Assembly: GCF_029945965.1 (NCBI RefSeq)
Contig: NZ_JAQSDO010000015.1
Coordinates: 718,921-782,920, forward strand
Direction of reading: 5' to 3'
Source of the DNA: Thermomonas sp.
Lineage (GTDB): Bacteria > Pseudomonadota > Gammaproteobacteria > Xanthomonadales > Xanthomonadaceae
Length of the DNA stretch: 64,000 nucleotides
Positions 55,543 through 64,000 of this stretch are shown piece after piece (position 1 is the stretch's first letter; each line of letters begins with the position of its first letter). The notes under the pieces were generated by a model that saw only the letters and a program-made list of their open reading frames with translations, did no database searches and was not told where the DNA came from. Position numbers and translations under genes: made by a program.

Positions 55543-56746
55543 CGCGCTCGTGGCAGAGGCCGCCGACTGGACCGACCAGCCGCATATCGAGATCGAACGC
55601 GATGGGGTGCATTACACACTGCTAGGTACTGCGCACATCTCCAAGGCGAGTATTGAGGCTGTGCGTTCGGCGATCGCCAGCGGCAGGTTCGATGCGATTG
55701 CAGTTGAACTGGACGAACAACGGCACAAGGCGCTGACCGAACCGGATGCATTGGCCCAACTCGACCTGGTCAAGGTGATCCGCGAACGCAAGATCGCGCC
55801 TTTCGCCGCCAACCTGGCCTTGGCTGCTTACCAGCGCCGGCTGGCTGAGCAGCTCGACGTCGAGCCCGGCGCGGAACTCAAGACTGCCGCATTGGAAGCC
55901 AGTGCACGTGGCCTACCCTTGCAACTGATCGATCGCGATGTCGGCATCACCTTCCGCCGGATCCTGCAGAAACTGCGCTGGTGGGACCGGATGAAACTGA
56001 TCGCCGGGCTTGGCGGCGGTTTGTTTGCAAGCGACGAAATCGACGAAAGTGACATCGAGCGTCTGAAGGAAGGCGACATGCTGGAATCAAGCTTCGGTGA
56101 ATTCGCGCGCGATACGCCGTCGCTGTTTGCCACCCTGATCGACGAACGCGACCAGTTCATGGCCGCACGCCTGCGCGAGCGCACCGACGGCGCCAGCCAA
56201 GTGCTGGCGGTGGTCGGCGCCGGCCATCTGAAAGGCATGGCGCGTTACCTGGCCGAAGAAACCCGAACCCCCGACGACATCACCAACGAACTGGTGCACA
56301 TCACCAGGAAACGCAAGATTCCCTGGATCACAATTGTCCTGATGCTATTGATCGCAGCTGGCATTGCCTGGGGTTATGCGCGTGGCGGCAGCGAACTGGG
56401 CCGCGAACTGCTGATCCAATGGGTGGCATGGACCGGCGGACTGGCCGGACTGGGCGCCCTGCTCGCCCGCGGCCACATCCTCAGCGTCCTGGCCGCAGCG
56501 ATTTCAGCGCCGCTGAAACCATTCCGCCCCGGCCTGCCACCGGGCATGTTCAGCGCCTTGGTCGAAGTGCACCTGCGCAAGCCAGCCTATCCGGATTTCC
56601 TTGCATTGCGCGATGACGCCCAGACCCTTGGCGGCTGGTACCGGAACCGTGTGTGCCGGGTGGTGATGGTATTCATCCTTACCAACATCGGCAGTGCGAT
56701 CGGCGTGTGGATGGCGGGTGCACGGATTCTTGGAAAATTGCTGTAG
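55535..56746 (+). CDS. TraB/GumN family membrane protein
   Basis: A 403 aa protein. The N-terminal TraB domain (about 15-255) has LLGTAHISKASIE, VELDEQRHKAL and a second motif, VVGAGHLKGMARYL, which are the GxxH-type signatures of the family. The C-terminal part has four membrane helices (WITIVLMLLIAAGIAWGY and later). The start is GTG 55535, overlapping the aguB stop by 8 bases. A metalloprotease-like role is suspected for the family but is unproven here. Confidence 0.88.
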   Translation: MTDALVAEAADWTDQPHIEIERDGVHYTLLGTAHISKASIEAVRSAIASGRFDAIAVELDEQRHKALTEPDALAQLDLVKVIRERKIAPFAANLALAAYQRRLAEQLDVEPGAELKTAALEASARGLPLQLIDRDVGITFRRILQKLRWWDRMKLIAGLGGGLFASDEIDESDIERLKEGDMLESSFGEFARDTPSLFATLIDERDQFMAARLRERTDGASQVLAVVGAGHLKGMARYLAEETRTPDDITNELVHITRKRKIPWITIVLMLLIAAGIAWGYARGGSELGRELLIQWVAWTGGLAGLGALLARGHILSVLAAAISAPLKPFRPGLPPGMFSALVEVHLRKPAYPDFLALRDDAQTLGGWYRNRVCRVVMVFILTNIGSAIGVWMAGARILGKLL

Positions 56747-56839
56747 AAGCCACGCGGGCCCCTGAACCACATCGCCAATCCAGGTCAAACAAATCATGAG
56801 CCGAACCAATGGGTTCGACCCACGAAAGATGCAACGGAA
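56747..56839. other. Noncoding gap between convergent genes
   Basis: 93 bases between the TraB-family gene and the RND permease. A small hairpin CGAACC-AATG-GGTTCG lies in it. No T-run was seen, so termination is not supported. Confidence 0.35.
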
Positions 56840-59800
56840 TCATGCGACTGGTTGCGCCCGCAATTCGCGCCGCTGTTGCCTGCTGAGGAGCGCGCGTCGG
56901 ACCAGGTTGCCACTGCCACTACGCAGGTCGTCCAGCAGCGCGTAGATGGTCGGCAGGAACAGCAGGCTGACCACGGTGGAGAACGCCAGGCCACCCGCGA
57001 TCGCTCTCGCCATCGGGTAATACGGTGGACCATCGCCGGCGATCTGGGTGTTGGACAGCGCAATCGGCACCATCGCCAGGATCGCGGTACCCATCGTCAT
57101 CATGATCGGGCGCAGGCGCTCGCGGCTTCCTTCGACCAATGCATCGGTCCGGCTCATCCCGCGCCGCCTGAGGTTGTTGATGTGCTCGACCATCACGATG
57201 CCGTTGTTCACCACCACGCCCATCAGCACCAGGATGCCGATGATGGCCATGATATTGAATTCAGTGCCGGTCAGCCAGAACAGCCAGTAGACGCCGAAGA
57301 TCGAAAACAGCACGCAGCTCATGATCGCAAACGGGAACAACAGTGATTCGAACACGGCCGCCATCACGATGAACATCAGGATCAGGGCGATGCCGATGTT
57401 GCCGATCATCTGCGCCTGGGCATCCATGTTGAAGCCGAACCCGCCGCCATCGAAGGTGTAGCTGTAACCGGGCGGGAACTGCACCGACTTGAGCGTGGCT
57501 TCGATTTCCTTGCGAGCATCCGGCATGGTCGCATCGCCGACCAGGCCAGCCTCGACCTTGAGCATGGTCTGCCGGTTCATGCGCTGGATCGTGGTCGACG
57601 ACGGTTTCACGCTGACATCGACCATCGCAAGCAATGGCACCGAGCGGCCATCGGCGGCGCGTACCGTGAACGATTCCAGGTCGGCCGCACCGAAATGCTC
57701 CGCACCCGCGAAACGCACGTTGACCGGGATCTCGACCTCGCCGCGATGGAATGCGCGCAATGAGGTTCCGCGAAGCGCCATGCCGACGAACTGAGCCACC
57801 TGTTGCGCATTGAAGCCGAATGAGGCCGCTCGCTCGCGGTTGACCCTCACCGACAGTTCGCTGTTGGTGTCGCCGGTGTCCACGCGCACGTCGCGCAGGT
57901 TCTTGCTGCGCGACAGGATCGGGATGATGTCGGCGGCCAGCTCCTTCAGGGTTTCGGTGGAGTCGCCGGTCAGGCTGAACTGGATGCCTTGGTCATTGCC
58001 GCCCATGCCACCCTGACGACCGATGCCGATATTGGCACGCGCCGACTTGGGCAAGTCCTTGCGCAGATCGTCCTGGATCTTCATGGAGGCCTCTGTGCTC
58101 TTGGCATCCACTGTAACCCGGGTCTGCGCCCAGCCTTGTTCGCTGAAGCGACTGTAGACCTGCTCGACATGGAATCGCTTGCGGTTGCTGTTGATGAACT
58201 GTTCGACCTTGGCGACTTCCTTGCCCATCTCCTCCTTCGAGTACGAGCCCTGCCACTGGTAGTAGATCGAAATCTCGGCAGGATCCTGCTGGTTGCCGGA
58301 ATCGCCCTTGGTCATCTTCATCGGGATGATGCTGAGCAGGCTGATCAGCACGATGCCGGCCACGCTCCAACCGCGATGATCCAGCGACCAGCGCAGACCC
58401 TTTGCATAGCGCGCTTGCAGCCGCGAAATGAAGGGAGACTTCACTGCAGGCGGCGTCTTCATGCGCGCCGACAGCATCGGAATCAGGCTGATCGCGACCA
58501 GCCATGACGCCAGCAGCGATACTGAGATTGTGACCGCCAACTGGGTCAGGTACACGGTGATCATGTTCTTCTCGCCGAACATCATCGGCAGGAACACGAT
58601 GCAATGGCACAGGGTTCCCGCGCTGAGCGCGATCGCCACGTGGCGGGTGCCAATCACCGAGGCCAGGCGCGGTTGCGTGGGATATTTCTCACGCTCCTGG
58701 TAGATGCTTTCGACCACCACCACCGCGTTGTCCACCAGCATGCCGACTGCCAGCAGCAGGCCCATCATCGACATGATGTTGAGGGTAATGCCAAAAAAGT
58801 ACATGAAGCCCAGGGTAATCACGAAGCAGATCGGGATGGCGGTGCTGACCATCAGTGTCGATGGCCAATGGCGCAGGAAGAAATACAACACCGCGAGCGA
58901 GAGCAGCAGGCCGATGCCGCCGGCTTCGGCTAGCGCCGTCAATGAACTGACGACCTGTTCGCCCTGGTCGTCGGTCACTTCGATCTTGATCCCGCGCATC
59001 GCAGGATCCTTTTGCAGCAGGTCGATTTCGCGTTTGACGTTGCCGGACAACTCGACCAGGTTGGCCGCGCGCTCCTTGTAGATGTCCACGCCCACCGCAG
59101 GCTTGCCATCCACCTGCCGCACGTAGTTCATCCGTTGCGGCTGCAGGATCACCTCGGCAATGTCGGACAAGCGCGTGCCATTGGCGGCAACCGGCAGGTC
59201 ACGCAGCGACTGCAAGTCGGCCAACTCGCCCTTCGGCTGGACTCGCAATCGACGCCCGGCATCGGTGATCTCCCCAGCCGAGACCGAGAAGTTCGACGCC
59301 TGCAAACGCGACACCAGCTCGTTCAGACCAACACCATTCGCGGTCAGCCGATCCGGCTCGATCGCGATCAATACCTCCTGGCTCGGCACACCCTCCACCT
59401 CTACCCGCGCCACACCTGGCAATCGCTCCAGGCGCTGCTTGAGGCTGCGCTCAATCAGATCGCCGCGTGTCGTGAGGTCGGTCTGGCTGGTCAGGCGCAG
59501 GCTGATGGCTTCCTGGTCGCCAGTACTCCAGCGGCGCACGAAATAGCGTTGGAAATCATCCGGCAACTGGTCGCGGATTGCATCGATGCGTTCACGCGCT
59601 TCCGATGCAGCAATCGCCACGTCCTTGCCCCAGTCGCTGAACTGCACGAACACGCTACCGCCATCGGCGCTGGCACTGGCATTCATCGACTTGATGCCAG
59701 GCATGGTGGCGATAGCCTCCTCCACCGGCCGCACCAGGTTGCGCTCCACTTCCTCTGGCGTGGATCCCTGGTAGGGCAGTTGCACGAAGAAGAACGGCGG

Positions 59801-59923
59801 CGATGATTCCGGCTGCGCTTCAAGCGGCAACCGGAACCCGGCAATCAACCCGATCACCACCAACGACACGAAGATCATGATCGTGGTGACCGGGCGACGG
59901 ATGCTCAGTTCGGTGATGTTCAT
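56840..59923 (-). CDS. RND-type efflux permease (HAE1/AcrB-like), second gene
   Basis: A 1027 aa inner-membrane proton-driven exporter. The N-terminal pattern is ITELSIRRPVTTIMIFVSLV, followed by the pore and docking domains and the second half with AIIGILVLMGVVVNNGIVMV. The mid-protein segment GLLLAVGMLVDNAVVVVE is the conserved helix-4 region with acidic residues. ATG 59923 is 7 bases after the stop of the first permease. The two permeases and the fusion protein form one minus-strand operon; a heteromeric MdtBC-like pump is possible. Confidence 0.92.
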   Translation of the reverse strand: MNITELSIRRPVTTIMIFVSLVVIGLIAGFRLPLEAQPESSPPFFFVQLPYQGSTPEEVERNLVRPVEEAIATMPGIKSMNASASADGGSVFVQFSDWGKDVAIAASEARERIDAIRDQLPDDFQRYFVRRWSTGDQEAISLRLTSQTDLTTRGDLIERSLKQRLERLPGVARVEVEGVPSQEVLIAIEPDRLTANGVGLNELVSRLQASNFSVSAGEITDAGRRLRVQPKGELADLQSLRDLPVAANGTRLSDIAEVILQPQRMNYVRQVDGKPAVGVDIYKERAANLVELSGNVKREIDLLQKDPAMRGIKIEVTDDQGEQVVSSLTALAEAGGIGLLLSLAVLYFFLRHWPSTLMVSTAIPICFVITLGFMYFFGITLNIMSMMGLLLAVGMLVDNAVVVVESIYQEREKYPTQPRLASVIGTRHVAIALSAGTLCHCIVFLPMMFGEKNMITVYLTQLAVTISVSLLASWLVAISLIPMLSARMKTPPAVKSPFISRLQARYAKGLRWSLDHRGWSVAGIVLISLLSIIPMKMTKGDSGNQQDPAEISIYYQWQGSYSKEEMGKEVAKVEQFINSNRKRFHVEQVYSRFSEQGWAQTRVTVDAKSTEASMKIQDDLRKDLPKSARANIGIGRQGGMGGNDQGIQFSLTGDSTETLKELAADIIPILSRSKNLRDVRVDTGDTNSELSVRVNRERAASFGFNAQQVAQFVGMALRGTSLRAFHRGEVEIPVNVRFAGAEHFGAADLESFTVRAADGRSVPLLAMVDVSVKPSSTTIQRMNRQTMLKVEAGLVGDATMPDARKEIEATLKSVQFPPGYSYTFDGGGFGFNMDAQAQMIGNIGIALILMFIVMAAVFESLLFPFAIMSCVLFSIFGVYWLFWLTGTEFNIMAIIGILVLMGVVVNNGIVMVEHINNLRRRGMSRTDALVEGSRERLRPIMMTMGTAILAMVPIALSNTQIAGDGPPYYPMARAIAGGLAFSTVVSLLFLPTIYALLDDLRSGSGNLVRRALLSRQQRRELRAQPVA

Positions 59924-59930
59924 TGGCGCA

Positions 59931-62900
59931 TCAAGCCCCGGATGGTCCGTGTGCCCCGTGCGCATCACTCAAGGAGTCATGTTCGTGCGACAAGACTTCA
60001 GCCACTGCTTCGGCATCCTTGTGCGCGCTGCGCCCGCGTTCCGCATAGAACTCGTCCGGCTTGCGATCCAGCAGGTCATACACCACCGGGATCACCAGCA
60101 AGGTCAGCAGGGTCGATACCAGCAGGCCACCGATGACGGTGATGGCCATGGGCGAACGCACTTCCGAGCCTGCCCCGAACGCCAGCGCCAGCGGCATGAA
60201 CCCGAACAGCGCGGTCATCGTGGTCATGACGATGGGCCTAAGGCGCGAACGCGCGCCTTCCACCAATGCGGTGCGTTTGGCAACGCCTTCCTCGCGCAAT
60301 TGATTGACCTTGTCGACCAGAATGATCGCATTCTTCACCACCAAGCCGACCAGCAGGATCAGGCCTATGAACACCACCACCGATGCCGGCGAGTGGGTCA
60401 CCAGCAAGGCCGCCACCGCGCCAACCAGGGCCAACGGGATGGTGAACAGGATCACGAACGGATGCAGCAGCGATTCGAACTGCGAGGCCATCACCAGGTA
60501 GACCAGGAAAATGGCGAGGCCAAACGCGAACAGCAATGAGCGGATCGATTCGTCGAGTTCCTGACCCTGGCCGCCGATATGCATGTTGGTATCGGTGCCA
60601 ATCGGATTCTTGGCCACCATTGATTCGACTTCACGGATCGCGTTGCCCAGATCGATATCACGCAGGTTAGCCGATACGATCGCTACGCGGTGCTGGTCGG
60701 CGCGATGGATCTCACTGGGGCCTGTCGTGGAGATCACTTCGGCGACCGACGCCAGTTCAACCGGCGCGCCACGACCCGGATTGACGATCAAGCGGCGGAT
60801 GTCATCGAGTGATGCGCGATCTGATTCCTGCGCACGCACCAGCACGTCGATCTTGCGATCTCGGAAGCTGTAGCGGGTGGCCACGTTGCCGCGCACCTTG
60901 TTGACCACCACGTCAGCGATCTGGCGGGTGGTCAGCCCTAGTGCCGCCGCGCGTTCCTGGTCGAACACGATCTGGATCTCGGGGAAGCCCTGCTCCACCG
61001 TCGATTTCACGTCGGCGTAGTGCGCATTGGCGCGCAGCATCTTCGCCAGGCGACCACCGGCGGCGCGCAGGGACTCCAGGTCGTTGCCTTCCACTTCGAT
61101 TTCCAGTGGTGGCGACAGGCTGAACAGCTCTGGGCGGGCGAAGTCGACCTGCGCAGCCGGATACGCCTGCATGGTCTTGCGGAGTGCTTCGGTAAGCGGG
61201 CCTTCCGCATCGTTGTTCGTCATCACCACCGACAGCTTGCCGATGTTCTCGCCGCTTTCTGTCGGGCTGGCATCCAGCCGCGTGCCAGTACCGGACACGC
61301 CATACAGCACGCGCACGCCCGCGTCCTTGGCATGCGCGGCTTGCACCGCACGCATCACGGTATCGGTCTGTGCAAGTGGTGTGCCTGGTGGCAGCTTGGC
61401 GGTCATCTCGAAACGATCCTGCGCGAACTGCGGGATCAGGTCGGTGCCCAGCAGCGGCACTGCGAGTATGGTGAGCGCGAATGCAATCGCGGCGATCGCA
61501 AGCACCGGTACCGGCCGCGCCAATGCGGCTGGCAGTACACGCATGTAGCCGCGTTCAGCACGATGGTAGGGCGACATCGCCAAGTCACTGGCCTTGCGCA
61601 TCACTGGGCTGACAACCGCCGTGATCGCGCGCCAGATGCGTACGACAGCCCAGGCAATGCCGAAGAAGATCCCGCGGAAGAATGCACCGATGCCACGACC
61701 ACCGAGGGCGACGGGTTTTTGCCAGCGGTTGCCCGGCACCCAGCGGTCATGCGCCGGTTCTTCCGGGAAGCCCAGCGGCGGCCGACCTTTGAGTGCACTC
61801 AGCATCGGGATCAGGGTCATCGCCACCACCAGTGACACCGCAATCGCGATCGCCACGGTCAACGCCTGGTCACGGAACAGCTGGCCGGCGATCCCCTGCA
61901 CGAACACCAGCGGCAGGAACACCGCAATCGTGGTCAGGGTCGAGGCAACTACCGCCATGCTGACCTCACGTGTACCGGTAATTGCGGCATCCAGGATTCC
62001 CAAGCCTCGCTCACGCGCCTTGGCGATCGATTCGAGCACGACAATCGAGTCGTCCACCACCAAGCCGGTAGCCAGCGCCAACCCGCCCAGCGACATCACA
62101 TTGAGGCTCAGCCCCAACCGGTCCATGAAGAAGAACGTGGCGATGATCGAGACCGGCAACGACAAGCCGATCACGAACGTGCTCCAGGCATCGCGCAGGA
62201 ACAGGAAGATGATCAGGATCGACAGTAACCCGCCGATGATGCCATCACGTTTGACCTCGTGGATGGCGTTGCGGATGAACACCGACTGATCATCAATCGT
62301 GGTCAGTTCGATGTCGCCTGGCAGCTTGTCGCGGATGTCCTTGAGCTTGGCTTCCAGCGCATCCGCGGTCGACACCGTATTGGCATCGCCTTCCTTGTAG
62401 ATCGCCATCTCGACGGCCTCGCGGCCGTCCAGGCGGATGATCGCCTCGCGCTCCTTGTAGCCTTGGCGCACCTCGGCCACGTCCTTCAGGCGCAAGGCCA
62501 TTCCGCCGGCGGCAGCGCTGCTGCCACCGCTGTTCTGCTGCGACAAGGCTGCCATCACGCTTGCATCGCCGCTGGCCGCGGCTACCCGCATCGCCTGGTC
62601 GGACCCGCTGTTGCTGGCCGCCGCTGCACGCGTGGTCAACAGCATGTTGGCTATTTCGTCGACCGTCGCGAACTGGTTGACCGTGCGCACCAGGTAGCGC
62701 TGCGAGCCTTCCTCCAGGCGTCCGCCGGAGACATTGATGTTCTCCTGCTGCAGACGCTGCACCACGTTGTCCAGTGTCAGACCGAGTTGCGCGAGTTTGT
62801 GCTGGTCGATATCGACCTGGACCTCGTCTTCAAGGCCACCACCGACCTTCACCGCGGCCACGCCATCGACGGTCTCGAGCTTGCGCTTGAGATCGTCGTC

Positions 62901-63452
62901 GGCGAACCGGCGCAGTTCCATCAGCTGGCGGATTGCATCGGCATCGCTGCCAGCTTTTTTCGGCGACAGCGCCAGCCGCATGATGGGCTGCGTCGACGGG
63001 TTGAAGCGCAACAGCACCGGCGGCTTGGCTTCCAGCGGGAACTGCAGGGCTTCCATCTTGTCGCGCACGTCCAGGCTGGCCTGGTCCATGTCGGTGCCCC
63101 AAGCGAACTCCAGCACCACGTCGGACTGGCCCGTACGCGAAACCGACTTCAATTTGCGCAGGCCCTTGACTACACCGAGCGCTTCTTCCGCAGGCTGGCT
63201 GATCAGGGTTTCGACTTCCGCCGGCGCGGCGCCGGTGTAATCGGTGCGCACGGTCAGCGTGGGATAACTCAGGTCCGGCAACAGGTTGACCTTCAAGCTG
63301 CCCAACGCGATCAATCCGAACAGCACCAAGGTGACCGTCATCATCGCGATGGTGACGCGCCTGCGGGTGGAGAATTCGACCAGGTTGAAACCGACCGGTG
63401 CGGCCAGCGGATCGTGCGCGCCGGCCGGCACATGCTTGCCGGACGAACTCAT
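59931..63452 (-). CDS. RND-type efflux permease (HAE1-like), first gene
   Basis: A 1173 aa permease, longer than the usual 1030-1050 aa. The start of the pump is FNLVEFSTRRRVTIAMM and the helix-4 region is GLALATGLVVDDSIVVLE. Extra length lies in a Ser/Ala/Gly-rich insert in the first periplasmic half (about 275-325) and a long basic loop between the two halves (near 560-650). Its start overlaps the fusion-protein stop by 4 bases. The two permeases differ clearly, so this is not a simple tandem duplication. Confidence 0.92.
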   Translation of the reverse strand: MSSSGKHVPAGAHDPLAAPVGFNLVEFSTRRRVTIAMMTVTLVLFGLIALGSLKVNLLPDLSYPTLTVRTDYTGAAPAEVETLISQPAEEALGVVKGLRKLKSVSRTGQSDVVLEFAWGTDMDQASLDVRDKMEALQFPLEAKPPVLLRFNPSTQPIMRLALSPKKAGSDADAIRQLMELRRFADDDLKRKLETVDGVAAVKVGGGLEDEVQVDIDQHKLAQLGLTLDNVVQRLQQENINVSGGRLEEGSQRYLVRTVNQFATVDEIANMLLTTRAAAASNSGSDQAMRVAAASGDASVMAALSQQNSGGSSAAAGGMALRLKDVAEVRQGYKEREAIIRLDGREAVEMAIYKEGDANTVSTADALEAKLKDIRDKLPGDIELTTIDDQSVFIRNAIHEVKRDGIIGGLLSILIIFLFLRDAWSTFVIGLSLPVSIIATFFFMDRLGLSLNVMSLGGLALATGLVVDDSIVVLESIAKARERGLGILDAAITGTREVSMAVVASTLTTIAVFLPLVFVQGIAGQLFRDQALTVAIAIAVSLVVAMTLIPMLSALKGRPPLGFPEEPAHDRWVPGNRWQKPVALGGRGIGAFFRGIFFGIAWAVVRIWRAITAVVSPVMRKASDLAMSPYHRAERGYMRVLPAALARPVPVLAIAAIAFALTILAVPLLGTDLIPQFAQDRFEMTAKLPPGTPLAQTDTVMRAVQAAHAKDAGVRVLYGVSGTGTRLDASPTESGENIGKLSVVMTNNDAEGPLTEALRKTMQAYPAAQVDFARPELFSLSPPLEIEVEGNDLESLRAAGGRLAKMLRANAHYADVKSTVEQGFPEIQIVFDQERAAALGLTTRQIADVVVNKVRGNVATRYSFRDRKIDVLVRAQESDRASLDDIRRLIVNPGRGAPVELASVAEVISTTGPSEIHRADQHRVAIVSANLRDIDLGNAIREVESMVAKNPIGTDTNMHIGGQGQELDESIRSLLFAFGLAIFLVYLVMASQFESLLHPFVILFTIPLALVGAVAALLVTHSPASVVVFIGLILLVGLVVKNAIILVDKVNQLREEGVAKRTALVEGARSRLRPIVMTTMTALFGFMPLALAFGAGSEVRSPMAITVIGGLLVSTLLTLLVIPVVYDLLDRKPDEFYAERGRSAHKDAEAVAEVLSHEHDSLSDAHGAHGPSGA

Positions 63453-64000
63453 TGCGCAGCCTTCGCCGGCGCCGCATCGGCATCAGCGGCCGCTTCAGCT
63501 GGAACAGGCGCAGTGCCCGCGGCGATCACCTGCACCACGCTGCCTTCACGCAAGGCCGACTTGCCTGCGATCACCACTGGTTGGCCTTCCTTCAGCCCAG
63601 CGAGCACTTCCACCCACTCGCCATCGATGTTGCCGAGCTTGAGCGTGATGCGCGTCGCCTTGTCGGCGCGCACCGTATACACCGCCGGCTCGCTGCCATC
63701 TTCCAGCAATGCGCTGCGCGGAATCACCAACGCATTGGCACGCTGGTCGTAGTTGATCCGGATGCGCGCGAACATGCCCGGCTGCAGCACACCACCGCCA
63801 TCGAACGCGCACACCACGCGGAACGTGCCGCTGCCTGAATCGACTACGGGCGATACGCGGTCGATACGGCCTTCGAAGCTCTTGCCCGGTAGTGCATCCA
63901 CCACCAGTTGCACGGATTGCCCGGCCTTCAGCGTTTCGATTTCGCGTTCCGGCGCGTTGAGCGTGGCTTCAAGCCGCGAGACATCAACGATGCGCATGAG
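63449..64000 (-). CDS. RND membrane-fusion protein, C-terminal part only
   Basis: At least 184 codons are open to the right edge, so the N-terminal part is outside the window. The visible part has RIVDVSRLEATLNAPEREIE, then GKSFEGRIDRVSPVVDSGSG and FDGGGVLQPGMFARIRINYD, typical of the beta-barrel and membrane-proximal domains of periplasmic adaptors. The tail is rich in Ala and Pro. It is the adaptor for the two permeases. Confidence 0.88.
   Translation of the reverse strand, partial: LMRIVDVSRLEATLNAPEREIETLKAGQSVQLVVDALPGKSFEGRIDRVSPVVDSGSGTFRVVCAFDGGGVLQPGMFARIRINYDQRANALVIPRSALLEDGSEPAVYTVRADKATRITLKLGNIDGEWVEVLAGLKEGQPVVIAGKSALREGSVVQVIAAGTAPVPAEAAADADAAPAKAAQ

Overview
The window looks like chromosomal DNA of a gammaproteobacterium of the Xanthomonadaceae/Lysobacteraceae (Lysobacter, Luteimonas, Thermomonas or Stenotrophomonas-like). 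The reasons are the GC-rich codon use, the block cmk-rpsA-ihfB-lapA-lapB, the order ndk-rlmN-pilF-rodZ-yfgM-bamB-der, the agmatine deiminase/N-carbamoylputrescine amidase pair and many family-typical hypotheticals. I cannot name genus or species from the sequence alone. Most of the window is ordinary core genome. The accessory parts are the left edge and the region from about 1.9 to 12.7 kb.

Left edge (1-480): a truncated gene on the minus strand resembles the phage Xer-recombination activation factor family (VC1465/XafT). A dif-like site (430-457) lies inside its first codons. This looks like the edge of a filamentous-phage-type element that uses the host XerCD system.

0.5-12.7 kb: a stress and lipid-remodelling regulon. 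A photolyase gene and a lipoprotein hydrolase face a rightward cluster of tightly overlapping genes. In order these are an exported protein of unknown function, an ECF sigma factor, an RskA-type anti-sigma factor, a fatty-acid desaturase, an FAD-dependent oxidoreductase, a DUF1365 protein, a cyclopropane-fatty-acid-synthase-type methyltransferase, a DUF2878 protein, a DUF1295 protein, a second methyltransferase of another branch, and a lipocalin. Three copies of one promoter-like motif, GCATCC-N16-CGTA, sit in front of the hydrolase/photolyase pair, the exported protein and the desaturase. They are probably the promoters this sigma factor reads. The pairing of photolyase with membrane lipid methylation suggests a response to light or photo-oxidation.

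12.7-24.4 kb: a small secreted protein, a tRNA-Ala/tRNA-Glu pair with promoter and terminator, an outer-membrane protein, a DUF1249 protein and an M19 dipeptidase. The PEP synthase gene ppsA and its regulator ppsR are divergent, and an MscS channel gene overlaps ppsA. A large sensor diguanylate cyclase lies directly downstream of oligoribonuclease (orn).

24.4-39.8 kb: tadA, guaA and guaB (purine synthesis, with palindromic repeats around guaA), folD, two small proteins, a DUF2272 protein, a rhodanese-MoeB fusion and mobA (molybdenum cofactor), then der, bamB, yfgM, rodZ, pilF, rlmN and ndk.

39.9-44.3 kb: a TetR regulator of PsrA type, with a sigma70 promoter and an overlapping palindromic operator, heads the beta-oxidation genes (FadN-type multifunctional enzyme and thiolase).

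44.3-52.6 kb (minus strand): galU, a WbpM-like epimerase/dehydratase, a WecA-like sugar-phosphate transferase, lapB, lapA, ihfB, rpsA and cmk, linking envelope polysaccharide genes to translation genes. 52.7-64 kb: zinc-independent L36, a secreted hypothetical, aguA-aguB, a TraB-family membrane protein, and two tandem RND efflux permeases with the C-terminal part of their membrane-fusion protein running off the right edge. No gap between genes exceeds about 230 bases.
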